Source of the DNA: Streptomyces natalensis ATCC 27448
GTDB lineage: Bacteria; Actinomycetota; Actinomycetes; Streptomycetales; Streptomycetaceae
Direction: 5' to 3'
DNA: 64,000 bases
Assembly: GCF_000935125.1 (NCBI RefSeq)
Contig: NZ_JRKI01000015.1
Span: 22,141 to 86,140, forward strand
Shown piece by piece: positions 25,908 to 33,047 of the stretch (within the stretch, counting starts at the first letter, position 1; each line of letters opens with the position of its first letter). A program made the position numbers and the translations under genes. The notes under the pieces are model-generated. The model saw nothing but the letters and a program-made list of their open reading frames with translations. It was not told where the DNA came from and did no database searches.

Positions 25908-27365
25908 TCACACCCCGCGGCTGACCGAGCTCATGTGGAAGTCCGGGATCCGCAGGGCGGGCATCGCCGCCCGGGTGAAGTCATCGCTCCACTCACGCGG
26001 CAGCGTCCGCTCCGTACGGCCCGCCTCCACCGCCCGCGCCAGCAGGCCCACCGGCGACTCGTTGAACCGGAAGTTGTTGACCTCGCCGACGACCTCGCCG
26101 TTCTCGACCAGATACACCCCGTCCCTGGTCAGCCCGGTCAGCAGCAGCGTCGCCGGATCCACCTCGCGGATGTACCACAGACACGTCAGCAGCAGCACCG
26201 GACCGTCGTGCCCGGAGGCCGCCACCATCTCCTCCAGGGAGCGCGAACCGCCGCCCTCCAGAAGGAGGTTGTCGATCCCCGGCGCCACCGGCAGCCCGGT
26301 CAGCCCGGCGCTGTGGCGGGTGGACACCAGCCGGTTGAGCACCCCCTCGCGCACCCACTCCGTCGGCGCCAGCGGCAGCCCGTTGTCGAAGACCGACGCC
26401 TCGTCCCCGGAGGAGTGCGCCAGCACGAACGGCGCGCACTGGAGCCCCTCCGCCGACGGGTCGCTGCGCAGCGTCAGCGGCAGCTCGGACAGCCGCTCGC
26501 CCAGCCGGGTGCGCGCCGCCCCGCCCTCGCCGGCGGCCGCCCGGGAGAAGACCGTACGGCCCTCCACGGCGTCCCGGGCCGAGGACGACCACAGCTGGTA
26601 GATCAGCAGATCGGCCACCGCGGTCGGCGGCAGCAGCGTCTCGTAGCGCCCGGCCGGCAGCTCGATGCGGCGCCCGGCCCACCCCAGCCGCCGCGCCAGC
26701 TCAGCGTCCATCTCGCGCGGATCGACATCGGCGAAGTCACGGGTCGCCCGCCCCGCCCAGGCCGACCGCGTACGGTCCGGCGACTTGGCGTTCAGCTCCA
26801 GCGTCCCGGTGGGCTGGTCGTGGCGCAGCCGCAGCCCGGCCGAGGTGCCCAGATAGGACGAGACCACCCCGTGGTGGGCGAACCCGTACAGCTCCCGGCC
26901 GCCGGAGCGGGCCTGCCGGAAGGATTCGCCGAGGGCCGGCGCGAAGTCCGCGAACACCTCCGAGGTGGTCTCGTCCGGCGCCTCGGTGAAGTCCGCCGAC
27001 GCCTTCTGCCCGGCCACCAGCGGCTGCGCGTCCTCCGCCGGCCCCGCCGCCCGCGCGGCCGCCTCCGCGGCCCGCACCAGCTCCTCCAGCTCCGCCCCGG
27101 TGACCGCCGACCGCGACACCACCCCGGACGCGGTGCCCTGCCCGCCGTCGACCGTGGCGACGACGGTCAGCGTCCGCCCGCGGGTGACCCCGTTGGTGGT
27201 GAGCGCATTGCCCGCCCAGCGCAGATTGGCGCTGGAGTGCTCGTCGGCGATGACCACACAGCCGTCCGCACGGGAGAGCTCCAGGGCGCGTTCGACGATC
27301 TCGTGGGGGTTGCTGCTGCGGCTCGTGCGGCCGGTGCGGTTCGTGTGGTTCGTACGGGGACTCAT
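25908..27365 (-). CDS. pmbA: TldE/PmbA-type metallopeptidase partner subunit
   Basis: This 485-residue TldD/PmbA superfamily protein has the N-terminal region (EIVERALELSRADGCVVI) and the C-terminal beta-rich domain (VEVNNFRFNESPVGLL-like), but no HExxxH motif, which is expected for the TldE/PmbA subunit. TldE pairs with TldD to form a protease that trims unfolded peptides and RiPP precursors. Its partner tldD should lie directly upstream with overlapping stop and start; here only the remnant 3' end of tldD remains next to it and the living tldD is 12 kb away. A 29-codon reading frame separates them. Confidence 0.88.
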   Translation of the reverse strand: MSPRTNHTNRTGRTSRSSNPHEIVERALELSRADGCVVIADEHSSANLRWAGNALTTNGVTRGRTLTVVATVDGGQGTASGVVSRSAVTGAELEELVRAAEAAARAAGPAEDAQPLVAGQKASADFTEAPDETTSEVFADFAPALGESFRQARSGGRELYGFAHHGVVSSYLGTSAGLRLRHDQPTGTLELNAKSPDRTRSAWAGRATRDFADVDPREMDAELARRLGWAGRRIELPAGRYETLLPPTAVADLLIYQLWSSSARDAVEGRTVFSRAAAGEGGAARTRLGERLSELPLTLRSDPSAEGLQCAPFVLAHSSGDEASVFDNGLPLAPTEWVREGVLNRLVSTRHSAGLTGLPVAPGIDNLLLEGGGSRSLEEMVAASGHDGPVLLLTCLWYIREVDPATLLLTGLTRDGVYLVENGEVVGEVNNFRFNESPVGLLARAVEAGRTERTLPREWSDDFTRAAMPALRIPDFHMSSVSRGV

Positions 27366-27473
27366 CGACCCGCCTCCTGCGTCGTGTCAAGACTGTGCTC
27401 GCCGGGGGAGCAACCCCCGGCCCCCCGGCCGATTCCGTGGTGCGCGCTCATCGACCCGCCTCCTGCGTCGTGT
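27361..27473. repeat. Duplicated tldD-pmbA junction (86-bp period)
   Basis: A 27-base identical segment occurs at 27361-27387 and at 27447-27473, covering the last codons of tldD, the ribosome-binding AGGAGG and the overlapping start codon. The 59 bases between are GC-rich and unrelated. Confidence 0.85.
27362..27451 (-). CDS. 29-codon reading frame between tldD remnant and pmbA
   Basis: An ATG overlapping the tldD remnant's stop (ATGA) opens a frame of 29 codons that ends in a TGA overlapping pmbA's ATG. Its last eight codons (DTTQEAGR) repeat the end of TldD. It arose from a partial duplication of the tldD-pmbA junction and may keep ribosomes coupled to pmbA. No function is implied beyond that. 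Confidence 0.45.
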   Translation of the reverse strand: MSAHHGIGRGAGGCSPGEHSLDTTQEAGR

Positions 27474-27714
27474 TAAGGATGTTCACGCCCTCGAACAGCG
27501 CCGACGGGCAGCCGTGCGACACCGCCGCGATCTGCCCCGGCTGCGCCTTGCCGCAGTTGAAGGCGCCGCCCAGCACATACGTCTGCGGGCCGCCCACCGC
27601 GGTCATCGAGCCCCAGAAGTCGGTGGTGCTCGCCTGATACGCGACATCGCGCAGCTGCCCGGCCAGCCGCCCGTTCCGGATCGCGTATGCCCTCTGCTCT
27701 GTGAACTGGAAGTT
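27448..27714 (-). pseudogene. tldD: Displaced native 3' end of tldD
   Basis: This encodes the last 89 codons or so of a TldD protein from NFQFTEQRAYAIRNGRLAGQ to NILNTTQEAGR, including the CGK motif cysteine. It lacks the first 420 residues. Its frame opens at a GTG in element DNA (27777) through about 20 unrelated codons. It sits directly outside the left attachment site and is about 87% identical in protein to the end of the full tldD at 39554. It was the original end of the host gene until the element integrated. Confidence 0.9.
27668..27714. repeat. attL: left attachment repeat
   Basis: 47 bases match 39777-39823 at 46 positions (C at 27699 against G at 39808). The longest identical core is 31 bases (27668-27698). 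It lies inside the tldD reading frame (codons for FTxQRAYAIRNGR). Chromosome lies to the left and element to the right. Confidence 0.9.
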
Positions 27715-28198
27715 CACCGGGGGAGCGGAGGGCATCCCCCTATTTTGGGCGTCTGTGCAGGTCAGGCTGCTTTTCACGGTCTGCGCTCAATCCCTGTTCA
27801 TACCGGTTCAAACCGGACTGTGCGGGGTCTGGTGATGACTTGGTGTCGACCTGGGAGCAGAGCCTATCGAGAGGCATCTGTGCTGAATGGAGGCTTATAA
27901 CGACCCTCCCGCACGTACCGTAGCGAAGTTAATGCAAACCGTTTCCGCCTGACTGGTGGGGGCTTCTCTCCTCCGTGTGACCGACCGAACTGGGGCCGAT
28001 CGATCCAGGGTGGTCGTGCCTGCTTCTCGGCGGCCCCTGGATGCGACGGAGCCCCCGCCACGGGGCAGGGGCTTTCGTGTGTTCTGCGGGCCGTCACGTG
28101 GGGCGTAGCGCTTCGACTGCCCCGACGTCCCGCGTGGGCGGGGGCCGCACAGGGCCGCCAGAGCGTGAGCTTGCTGCGGGGCCTTGGTCGGGGGCGGA
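27715..28198. other. Element left end, non-coding, with a hairpin at 28051-28072
   Basis: 484 bases contain no gene I can support. Being next to the left attachment site, this stretch probably includes integrase or excisionase arm sites. A 9-bp stem with one mismatch (28051-28059 with 28064-28072) can end transcription of the DUF397 gene, which reads toward it. Confidence 0.5.
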
Positions 28199-28399
28199 TC
28201 AGATGGCGCCGAACTCGCCGGCCTTGGCGGCTGACACGAACGAAGACCAGGCGGACGGCTCGAAGGTAAGCGCCGGGCCGTTTGGGTCCTTGCTGTCACG
28301 GACGGGGACGACGCCAGGGATATTGGATGCAACCTCGATGCACTGGCCGCCGTTGCCACTGTAGGAACTCTTGAACCAGCGGGGGGACTGCGTCTTCAC
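28199..28399 (-). CDS. DUF397 domain-containing protein
   Basis: This 66-residue protein has the DUF397 pattern: RWFKSSYSGNGGQCIEVA near the start, VPVRDSKDPNGPALTF, and WSSFVSAAKAGEF at the end. In Streptomyces such proteins are encoded beside XRE/DUF5753 regulators, as in Scr1/Scr2 and the WhiJ and AbaA-type loci, where the pair controls differentiation or antibiotics and may act as a toxin-antitoxin. It overlaps the XRE gene by four bases (ATGA-type), so production of the two is coupled. Confidence 0.9.
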   Translation of the reverse strand: MKTQSPRWFKSSYSGNGGQCIEVASNIPGVVPVRDSKDPNGPALTFEPSAWSSFVSAAKAGEFGAI

Positions 28400-29226
28400 G
28401 AGATGCCCTTTCGTACTTGCTCGATCATGGCCACAGATGCCGCCTGTGACAGCGCTTCGGCCTGTAGCTGATGGTAGGCCGTCAGTATGGGCAGGACGAA
28501 TGTACTTTCACGTTCGAGATGGCCCCGGTGGGCAGACTCGGCGTAGGACATCAGCGAGCGGTCCGGCATCGTTAGCACGGTGACGGGCAGGCTAAACGGC
28601 CTGCGTGCTCCCATGGAGAACGGTGCGACTTGCAACACGGTGTTCGGCCGCTCTGCGAACTCAAGCAAGCGCGCGAGCTGAGCGTCCATGACACTGCGGT
28701 TCCCCATCGGCCGACGGATGCACCCTTCATCAAGTACCGCGAGGATCAGTGGCGACGGCGACCGGACGAGGGTGGTTTGCCGATTCGCCACCAGCTCAAC
28801 ACGTTCGTCGGCTTGCTCGGGGGTGATCGCTTCCCGCCGTACTGCGTCCGCTTCTAGCGTCGCTGCGTACTCCGGCGTCTGGAGTAGGCCAGGGATAACA
28901 CCTACTTCGTACAGCCTGATCTCTGCGGCTCGCGCTTCATGTGCGACGTACTCCGGGAATCCTTCAATGAGCGCTGTGTGACGCGCAGCTCGGCTCTGAC
29001 GTGCGAGTCTGTCACCAGTACCGAACACTCGATCAGCGCTCGCCGCAAAATGAGGAGTTGGGGAGCGGCGGCCAGTTTCGACGGCAGAAATATGCGTTCC
29101 GGAGCACCCCATGCGCTCGGCTAGCTCGTCCTGTGTCCAGCCGCGCTCATCCCGCAGCGTGCGTAGGCGCTGACCAAACCGCGCACTGGGCGACTTTTCG
29201 GGGTCCAATTCCTTGCGGTTCACCAT
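28396..29226 (-). CDS. XRE family regulator with DUF5753 domain (Scr1/WhiJ-like)
   Basis: This 276-residue protein has an HTH (RLRTLRDERGWTQDELAERM, then GTHISAVETGRRSP) over about residues 18-60, followed by the DUF5753 ligand or partner domain (from EVGVIPGLLQTPEYAATLE). ATG 29226 was chosen as the start nearest the HTH. It forms a unit with the DUF397 gene and is divergent from a row of small genes. A perfect inverted repeat at 29301-29316 lies in the shared promoter region and is a candidate binding site. Confidence 0.88.
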   Translation of the reverse strand: MVNRKELDPEKSPSARFGQRLRTLRDERGWTQDELAERMGCSGTHISAVETGRRSPTPHFAASADRVFGTGDRLARQSRAARHTALIEGFPEYVAHEARAAEIRLYEVGVIPGLLQTPEYAATLEADAVRREAITPEQADERVELVANRQTTLVRSPSPLILAVLDEGCIRRPMGNRSVMDAQLARLLEFAERPNTVLQVAPFSMGARRPFSLPVTVLTMPDRSLMSYAESAHRGHLERESTFVLPILTAYHQLQAEALSQAASVAMIEQVRKGIS

Positions 29227-29300
29227 CCGGGTAACCAACTCTCCATTCAAATGGCACAAGTTGAGGACATGCCGACTGTAGGCCACGCTGAAGCCCCCCG

Positions 29301-29316
29301 GTAGTGGAAGCACTAC
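29301..29316. promoter_or_regulatory. Candidate operator in the XRE divergent region
   Basis: GTAGTG-GAAG-CACTAC is a perfect 6-bp inverted repeat. It lies 75 bases from the XRE start and 14 bases before the divergent GTG at 29331, where a bound regulator would block or aid transcription. Confidence 0.45.
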
Positions 29317-29330
29317 GGAGAGGAGTAGTC

Positions 29331-29513
29331 GTGACACGCCTGACCCCACGCGCACAGCTCGGCATCCCCAACTCTCAGCCGGCTGCGGCCGAGTGCGACA
29401 TCTGTAAAGCCTTGGTGCACCAGCGGCAGACCGCGGAGGCGCGGGGCGACTGGTCGAAAGTCGCCGACATCAACATCGAACTCCGCAACCACCCGCACAA
29501 GGGGCGCCAATGA
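29331..29513 (+). CDS. Small unknown protein (60 aa), first of a four-gene unit
   Basis: Sixty residues with LTPRAQLGIPNSQPAAAECDICKALVHQ and a C-terminal basic, polar end (LRNHPHKGRQ). One CDIC pair might bind metal only in a dimer. GTG 29331 follows GGAGAGGAG at spacing 7. Its stop overlaps the next ATG. I do not recognise a family. Its position opposite the XRE regulator suggests regulation by it. Confidence 0.6.
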   Translation: MTRLTPRAQLGIPNSQPAAAECDICKALVHQRQTAEARGDWSKVADINIELRNHPHKGRQ

Positions 29514-29698
29514 CAGCCAAAGCGCGTTCAGGTGTGCAGGTCCTTCAGGAACTTCAACTCGCCCTCAGTGACGCCCAGGTGCGGTTGCCTGAGTTGCTGA
29601 TCACCGACACGGACACCGGAGAACTTCGGATCAACCTTGGCCGAGTCGGTATCGGCACAGCGGCGAAGCTTGCGGGCGCTCTTCGGAAGGGAAAATGA
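29510..29698 (+). CDS. Small unknown protein (62 aa), second of the unit
   Basis: Sixty-two residues: an N-terminal amphipathic helix (VQVLQELQLALSDAQVRLPELL), a short beta-like stretch (ITDTDTGELRINLGRV) and a basic helix (AAKLAGALRKGK). It has no signal or membrane segment. Start and stop overlap both neighbours (ATGA), so the unit is tightly coupled. Function unknown. Confidence 0.6.
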   Translation: MTAKARSGVQVLQELQLALSDAQVRLPELLITDTDTGELRINLGRVGIGTAAKLAGALRKGK

Positions 29699-30030
29699 CC
29701 ATGCGATGCCCCGTCATGTCCATGCACGACATGAAGCGGCTCTCCAAGTGGACATATTCCTGCGCGTTGCACGGCGTAACGGTGGTCTTCCACGCTCCCG
29801 GACCGCCCAGCGACCCACCGCCCCGTTCCCGGTCAGTCGAACGAGGTTCCCCTCGTCGTGAGGTGGGCCCCGATGGCCCGGTCTACGTCGCCAAAGGCAG
29901 CTATCACGCTGCGCCAAGCTGCTCCACCCTCGGCAAGTGCCCCGTGCCGGTCATCACCGTCACATCCCGCACCCAAGCAACGCGCGACGGGCTCTCCCCG
30001 TGCGGCCACTGCATCAAGAAGGTGGCGTGA
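29695..30030 (+). CDS. Small unknown Cys-containing protein (111 aa), third of the unit
   Basis: 111 residues with MRCPVMSMHDMKRLSKW at the start, a disordered Pro/Arg/Ser stretch (about 34-52), and a C-terminal part with SYHAAPSCSTLGKCPVPVI and SPCGHCIKKVA. The Cys/His spacing could form one zinc site. The start overlaps the gene before and the stop overlaps the gene after. An alternative start is ATG 29701. I do not recognise a family. Confidence 0.55.
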   Translation: MTMRCPVMSMHDMKRLSKWTYSCALHGVTVVFHAPGPPSDPPPRSRSVERGSPRREVGPDGPVYVAKGSYHAAPSCSTLGKCPVPVITVTSRTQATRDGLSPCGHCIKKVA

Positions 30031-30164
30031 TGACTGCGCGGAGGAAAGGGCAGCGCGTACGGATCACCCCTGATGGCTGGTTCATCGGCGGCATCCTCGC
30101 CCTGACCGTCTGGGGCACGGTCGTGCTCTTCGTCGTCCTGTCCGCTACGGGCAAGCTCTCATGA
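30030..30164 (+). CDS. Single-helix small membrane protein (44 aa), last of the unit
   Basis: Forty-four residues: a basic N-terminus (MTARRKGQRVRI) then one membrane helix (WFIGGILALTVWGTVVLFVVLSA). The basic side should be cytoplasmic. It overlaps the previous gene by one base (TGATG) and ends four bases before a strong hairpin. The unit thus encodes three soluble proteins and one membrane anchor. Confidence 0.6.
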   Translation: MTARRKGQRVRITPDGWFIGGILALTVWGTVVLFVVLSATGKLS

Positions 30165-30167
30165 ACT

Positions 30168-30201
30168 CCCGCTCCCTGGGACTGAGGGGCCAGGGAGCGG
30201 G
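30168..30201 (+). terminator. Terminator after the four-gene unit, with a second hairpin
   Basis: A perfect 12-bp stem (30168-30179 with 30190-30201) is followed at once by a second 9-bp stem hairpin (30207-30215 with 30224-30232). Confidence 0.75.
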
Positions 30202-30360
30202 TTACAACCCCCGGCTTGTGCTGGCCGGGGGTGTTCCTCACGAAGCGGCTTCCCTGTGCCGAGCGGGCGGGGCGGCTGCCATAAGCCCCCGACTCCCAAC
30301 GCCTGCCCGAGGGAGGGGGTCGGGTCACTCACCACCACCACCTCTACAACGACAGGAAGC

Positions 30361-30846
30361 ATGGCTGTGACTGCACTGCAAGAACTCCGCCTACAAGATC
30401 CGACGAATGCACGAGATCTCCTCAGCGAGGACGCCTTCCGCGCCATTACCGCAACCGTGCAAAGGGACAACCCGGAGATGGGCCATGACAGTGCGTCCCG
30501 CATCGTTGCGGAGGCACTGAAATTCGTAGCCACAGCTGCCAAGTTCCCCGACTGTGACATGCGCCCTTCGAAGCTCGTAGACAAGGGGTGGCATGCACTC
30601 ATCCTGAATACGCGCGTGTACGAAACGCTGTGCTCCGATCTCGGGGGGTTCATTCACCACACGCCAGATGAGCCGGCATCGACTCCTGCCCGCACCGTCG
30701 CGTTGGACATGACACAGGACCTGATGGCTGAGGCTGGCTATGGGCCTGATCTGACGCTGTGGCTTCATCCGTCAGGAGCTGCCGAATGTGAGGGCGGTCC
30801 GGCCATGTGCTGCAAGGGCTGCGGCCCAAAGAACGCAGGCGACTAG
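30361..30846 (+). CDS. GRDP-like (glycine-rich domain-containing) protein, 161 aa
   Basis: 161 residues. The segment KGWHALILNTRVYETLCSD with GFIHHTPD (about 73-100) resembles the conserved 'D/K-x-x-WH-x-FIL-x-T-x-x-Y-x-x-FC...HH' region of the GRDP-like family (PF07173). The C-terminus has Cys clusters (CEGGPAMCCKGCG), possibly metal-binding or redox-active. ATG 30361 was preferred over upstream starts because the protein pattern begins there. It has its own leader after two terminators. The molecular role of this family in bacteria is not known. Confidence 0.6.
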   Translation: MAVTALQELRLQDPTNARDLLSEDAFRAITATVQRDNPEMGHDSASRIVAEALKFVATAAKFPDCDMRPSKLVDKGWHALILNTRVYETLCSDLGGFIHHTPDEPASTPARTVALDMTQDLMAEAGYGPDLTLWLHPSGAAECEGGPAMCCKGCGPKNAGD

Positions 30847-30961
30847 CTCTAGAGCCCCCGTCTCGACGGAAGCTTCCACCGATCAACAGTTCGGTGGGTG
30901 TCTATCTCGACGCAGGAGAGGAGGAGTTGGGAGGCTCGGAAGACGAGTGAAGGGGAGACCC

Positions 30962-31168
30962 GTGATTCCAACGATGGCAGAGCACGGATGTTCGTCTGAG
31001 TACCACACAACCAACATCAAGACGGACGGGACCCACGTCCAAAAATGCATCTCGTGCGGCTACAAGATCACGCACGAGCGGCCGGGAGGAGACAAAAATG
31101 CCTTGCCTAGCGCCACCCCGGTTAGACAGCAACCAGATAGCACCTACTCAGGTCGACCCGCTCTCTGA
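30962..31168 (+). CDS. Small CxxC protein (68 aa)
   Basis: Sixty-eight residues with HGCSSEYHTTN and VQKCISCGYKITHE, which could make a C-H-C-C zinc knuckle near residues 9-45, followed by a disordered end. GTG 30962 has AGGGGAG five bases upstream. Its last 71 bases overlap another small zinc-ribbon gene in a different frame, unusual for this element. Confidence 0.5.
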   Translation: MIPTMAEHGCSSEYHTTNIKTDGTHVQKCISCGYKITHERPGGDKNALPSATPVRQQPDSTYSGRPAL

Positions 31169-31298
31169 GGTTGACCCGCTCCTGACCCCAACGGCTGGCG
31201 GCACGTGTCCGGTGTGCGGGTCAAGTAACACCCACAACGAAGAGGATGCGAACGGGTGGTGGGTGGTCTGCCACGACTGCCACTCCCGGTCCCAATGA
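31098..31298 (+). CDS. Small zinc-ribbon protein (66 aa)
   Basis: Sixty-six residues ending in a clear zinc ribbon: GTCPVCGSSNTHNEE then WWVVCHDCHSRSQ. GGAGGAG lies eight bases before ATG 31098. The first 24 codons overlap the preceding gene in another frame. A hairpin terminator follows. Phage- and AICE-borne zinc ribbons of this size are often DNA- or RNA-binding, but nothing specific can be claimed. Confidence 0.6.
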   Translation: MPCLAPPRLDSNQIAPTQVDPLSEVDPLLTPTAGGTCPVCGSSNTHNEEDANGWWVVCHDCHSRSQ

Positions 31299-31327
31299 CG
31301 CGGAGTAGCTGCTGAGCATCCCGTAGG

Positions 31328-31369
31328 TGCCCCGTTCGCCTGCTTCCCCCGAGGTATGCGAACGGGGCA
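31328..31369 (+). terminator. Hairpin terminator after the zinc-ribbon gene
   Basis: A perfect 12-bp stem (31328-31339 with 31358-31369) is followed by TTCAT. Confidence 0.75.
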
Positions 31370-31438
31370 TTCATGGTTGGTGGGCTCAGCCAGCGGGGCT
31401 CACCAGCAAGAGTGCCCCGCCGCTGCATCCGTGGGGAA

Positions 31439-31460
31439 CTTATTAAGATAAGTGGTTGCC
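31439..31460. promoter_or_regulatory. Operator-like inverted repeat upstream of the secreted SH3 gene
   Basis: CTTATTAAGATAAG holds the inverted repeat ACTTAT...ATAAGT (with the A before and T after). The motif TGGTTGCC follows. The 22-base segment agrees at 18 positions with 34059-34080 upstream of the transfer genes. TTGCCT next to it may be a -35 box. A shared regulator, probably the GntR protein, is inferred. Confidence 0.5.
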
Positions 31461-31554
31461 TCTCGTTTGCGCATCCTTCATGCTTGTTACTTGTTCGGAT
31501 GAGTGCCCAGCTGGGACCTCGTGGCGCTCGTCAATCAGCGTGCAAGGAGTTCAC

Positions 31555-31920
31555 ATGAAGGTATCTACGCGTGTGCGGTCGCTCATGGTTGTCGGTGCGG
31601 TGACGGTGGCGGGTCTGGGTGCGGGTGCGGCCAGCGCTTCAGCGGCGACTGCCCCTGAGTCGGCCGCGTCGCAGTCGGCATCTGGTGTGCAGGCAGGGGA
31701 GATGTCCACCGTGGCAGTGGACGGGTTACGTCTGCGGTCGGCCCCGAGTTTCGGGGGCACGACCGAGGGTCTGCTGTATAGCGGGGACCGAGTGTTTGTC
31801 CGTATCACATTCGATCCGTCGTATAACTCCGATTGGGTGGGGGTGATGCTGACGGGTCGGAGTGCTGGCGGTTTGCCGTATCAGACGCGCGGATACGTCT
31901 GGAAGCAGTATCTCCAGTAG
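31555..31920 (+). CDS. Secreted SH3-like domain protein (121 aa)
   Basis: The signal peptide is clear (RVRSLMVVGAVTVAGLGAG, then ASASAAT, cleavage about 31). After a Ser/Ala-rich linker comes a bacterial SH3-like domain, VDGLRLRSAPSFGGTTEGLL through GYVWKQYLQ (about 53-121). Such domains often bind the cell wall. AAGGAG precedes the ATG. It is an isolated cargo gene with its own operator-like site upstream and hairpin downstream. It may modify the host surface or act in cell-cell contact. Confidence 0.8.
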   Translation: MKVSTRVRSLMVVGAVTVAGLGAGAASASAATAPESAASQSASGVQAGEMSTVAVDGLRLRSAPSFGGTTEGLLYSGDRVFVRITFDPSYNSDWVGVMLTGRSAGGLPYQTRGYVWKQYLQ

Positions 31921-31942
31921 GAGTTAGCCGGTGATGCGCGTT

Positions 31943-31971
31943 GGCCCCTTCTCGTCTGACGGGAGGGGGCC
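31943..31971 (+). terminator. Hairpin terminator after the SH3 gene
   Basis: A 12-bp stem with G-T pairs (31943-31954 with 31960-31971) is followed by GTCTTC. Confidence 0.6.
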
Positions 31972-32100
31972 GTCTTCGTCTTCCGAAAATCCTTCTGGCA
32001 GGAACGTTTTTTCCGTTGGGCGGGGTCTTCGGTCGCGTCGCTTGCATGCACCTGACACGGGCTGCTTGTCTGGTCTGTTCGTCGGGCGATATGCCAGCGG

Positions 32101-32123
32101 CAACTAGTAGTTGAGCTAGTAGC
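32101..32123. promoter_or_regulatory. Two adjacent CTAGTAG-centred palindromes
   Basis: CAACTA-G-TAGTTG (32101-32113) and GCTA-G-TAGC (32115-32123) are each perfect odd palindromes sharing the CTAGTAG core. Together they lie 15 bases before the GTG at 32138, where a repressor would act. Confidence 0.45.
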
Positions 32124-32137
32124 GGGGGTGCTGTGAA

Positions 32138-32404
32138 GTGGGTTCGGAACCGTGGGCCGATGATGACGATGAAGGTCTTTGGGTCCGGGGGGCGGATTAC
32201 CTGGCGGGTTGGCATGATGCGGAGGAAGCGGCGCGTGACTTCAACGCGGCTGTACTCACGGCGGGTTGCAATGCCGAGTTGCTTAGGGCTTCGCCGCACA
32301 CGGGGCCGTTGGGTGAGGGGGTGGTCTGGCTGACTCCGACTGCGGTACGGGTGATGGCTCGGCTTCTCGCCAATGCGCAATGCGTGTGCAAGTGGTCCGC
32401 ATAG
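32138..32404 (+). CDS. Small acidic unknown protein (88 aa)
   Basis: Eighty-eight residues, acidic at the start (EPWADDDDEGLWVRGADYL), then a helix-rich region (AEEAARDFNAAVLTAGC) and VVWLTPTAVRVMARLLANAQC. No family is recognised. GTG 32138 follows GCGGGGG at spacing 10, a weak ribosome site, so the start is uncertain. Codon usage in this frame is plausible for the element. Confidence 0.42.
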   Translation: MGSEPWADDDDEGLWVRGADYLAGWHDAEEAARDFNAAVLTAGCNAELLRASPHTGPLGEGVVWLTPTAVRVMARLLANAQCVCKWSA

Positions 32405-32808
32405 GAGAGGGGTTGGTGGCGAATTCCGTGCCCGCTGGTGACTGCCTTCACCACATGCGGCCTCGTTGGCGGACGGCGCGCCCTCGACTGCCCGCGCTGA
32501 GCGGAGCGCCCCCACGGCGCCCGGCCACATCGCGGCAGCAGGAAGCTCCCCCTTAGCCCGTGACGGGGTGCAAGGTCCGCTTACGCGCCTGCGGTGCTGA
32601 CGGTGGCGGTACGGCGGCCGGCCCATCACCGGTGCAGCGGACGGCGACCGGGCCCCCACGACCCCACTTCCCTCCCGTAGCCAGCGGTCTTGGCGGGACA
32701 ACAGAGTCGCTGGAGTCGGCAGCGTCTGTGTCCGTAAGCCAGGAGATGCCGCGAACGCAACGGCCAACATGACGAAGGCTCCCAAGGGGGCCGTGATTGG
32801 GGAATCAG
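32405..32808. other. Element stretch without a supported gene
   Basis: 404 bases contain open frames on both strands, but none has a convincing start, domain or ribosome site. The left part is GC-rich with patches resembling chromosomal intergenic DNA. This could hold the conjugation cis-site (clt), though no 8-bp repeat array is evident to the eye. Confidence 0.4.
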
Positions 32809-32982
32809 ATGGGATTAGGACGAACTCTCAAGACCCAGTCAGGCAGTGAGGTACACATCGAGGAAGACGGCCGGGGCGTGAAATGGGTGGTTTGCGCGGG
32901 CTGCCGCAAGCGGACGATGGTCCGCGGGTTCGGCGTTCCTCGACTCAGCGCCGAGCGTCACGCACGCACTTGCCGCCGCTGA
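32809..32982 (+). CDS. Mobile element transfer-type zinc protein (57 aa)
   Basis: Fifty-seven basic residues with VVCAGCRKRTMV and SAERHARTCRR. The C-x2-C...H-x3-C spacing is that of the short 'mobile element transfer protein' family found in AICEs near tra genes. It probably binds DNA or zinc during intramycelial spread. ATG 32809 was chosen as nearest the conserved region. A terminator follows. Confidence 0.65.
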   Translation: MGLGRTLKTQSGSEVHIEEDGRGVKWVVCAGCRKRTMVRGFGVPRLSAERHARTCRR

Positions 32983-33047
32983 ACTGAGGGGCTGCGCCCT
33001 GCGCTGGCCCGGTCGTCTACCCGGTCACCGTTGACAGCAAGACAAGG

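Noticed and set aside
31805..32785. 326-residue minus-strand open frame in the element
   Set aside because: It overlaps the SH3 gene end and terminator, the paired palindromes and the small acidic gene, and shows no recognisable fold or ribosome site.
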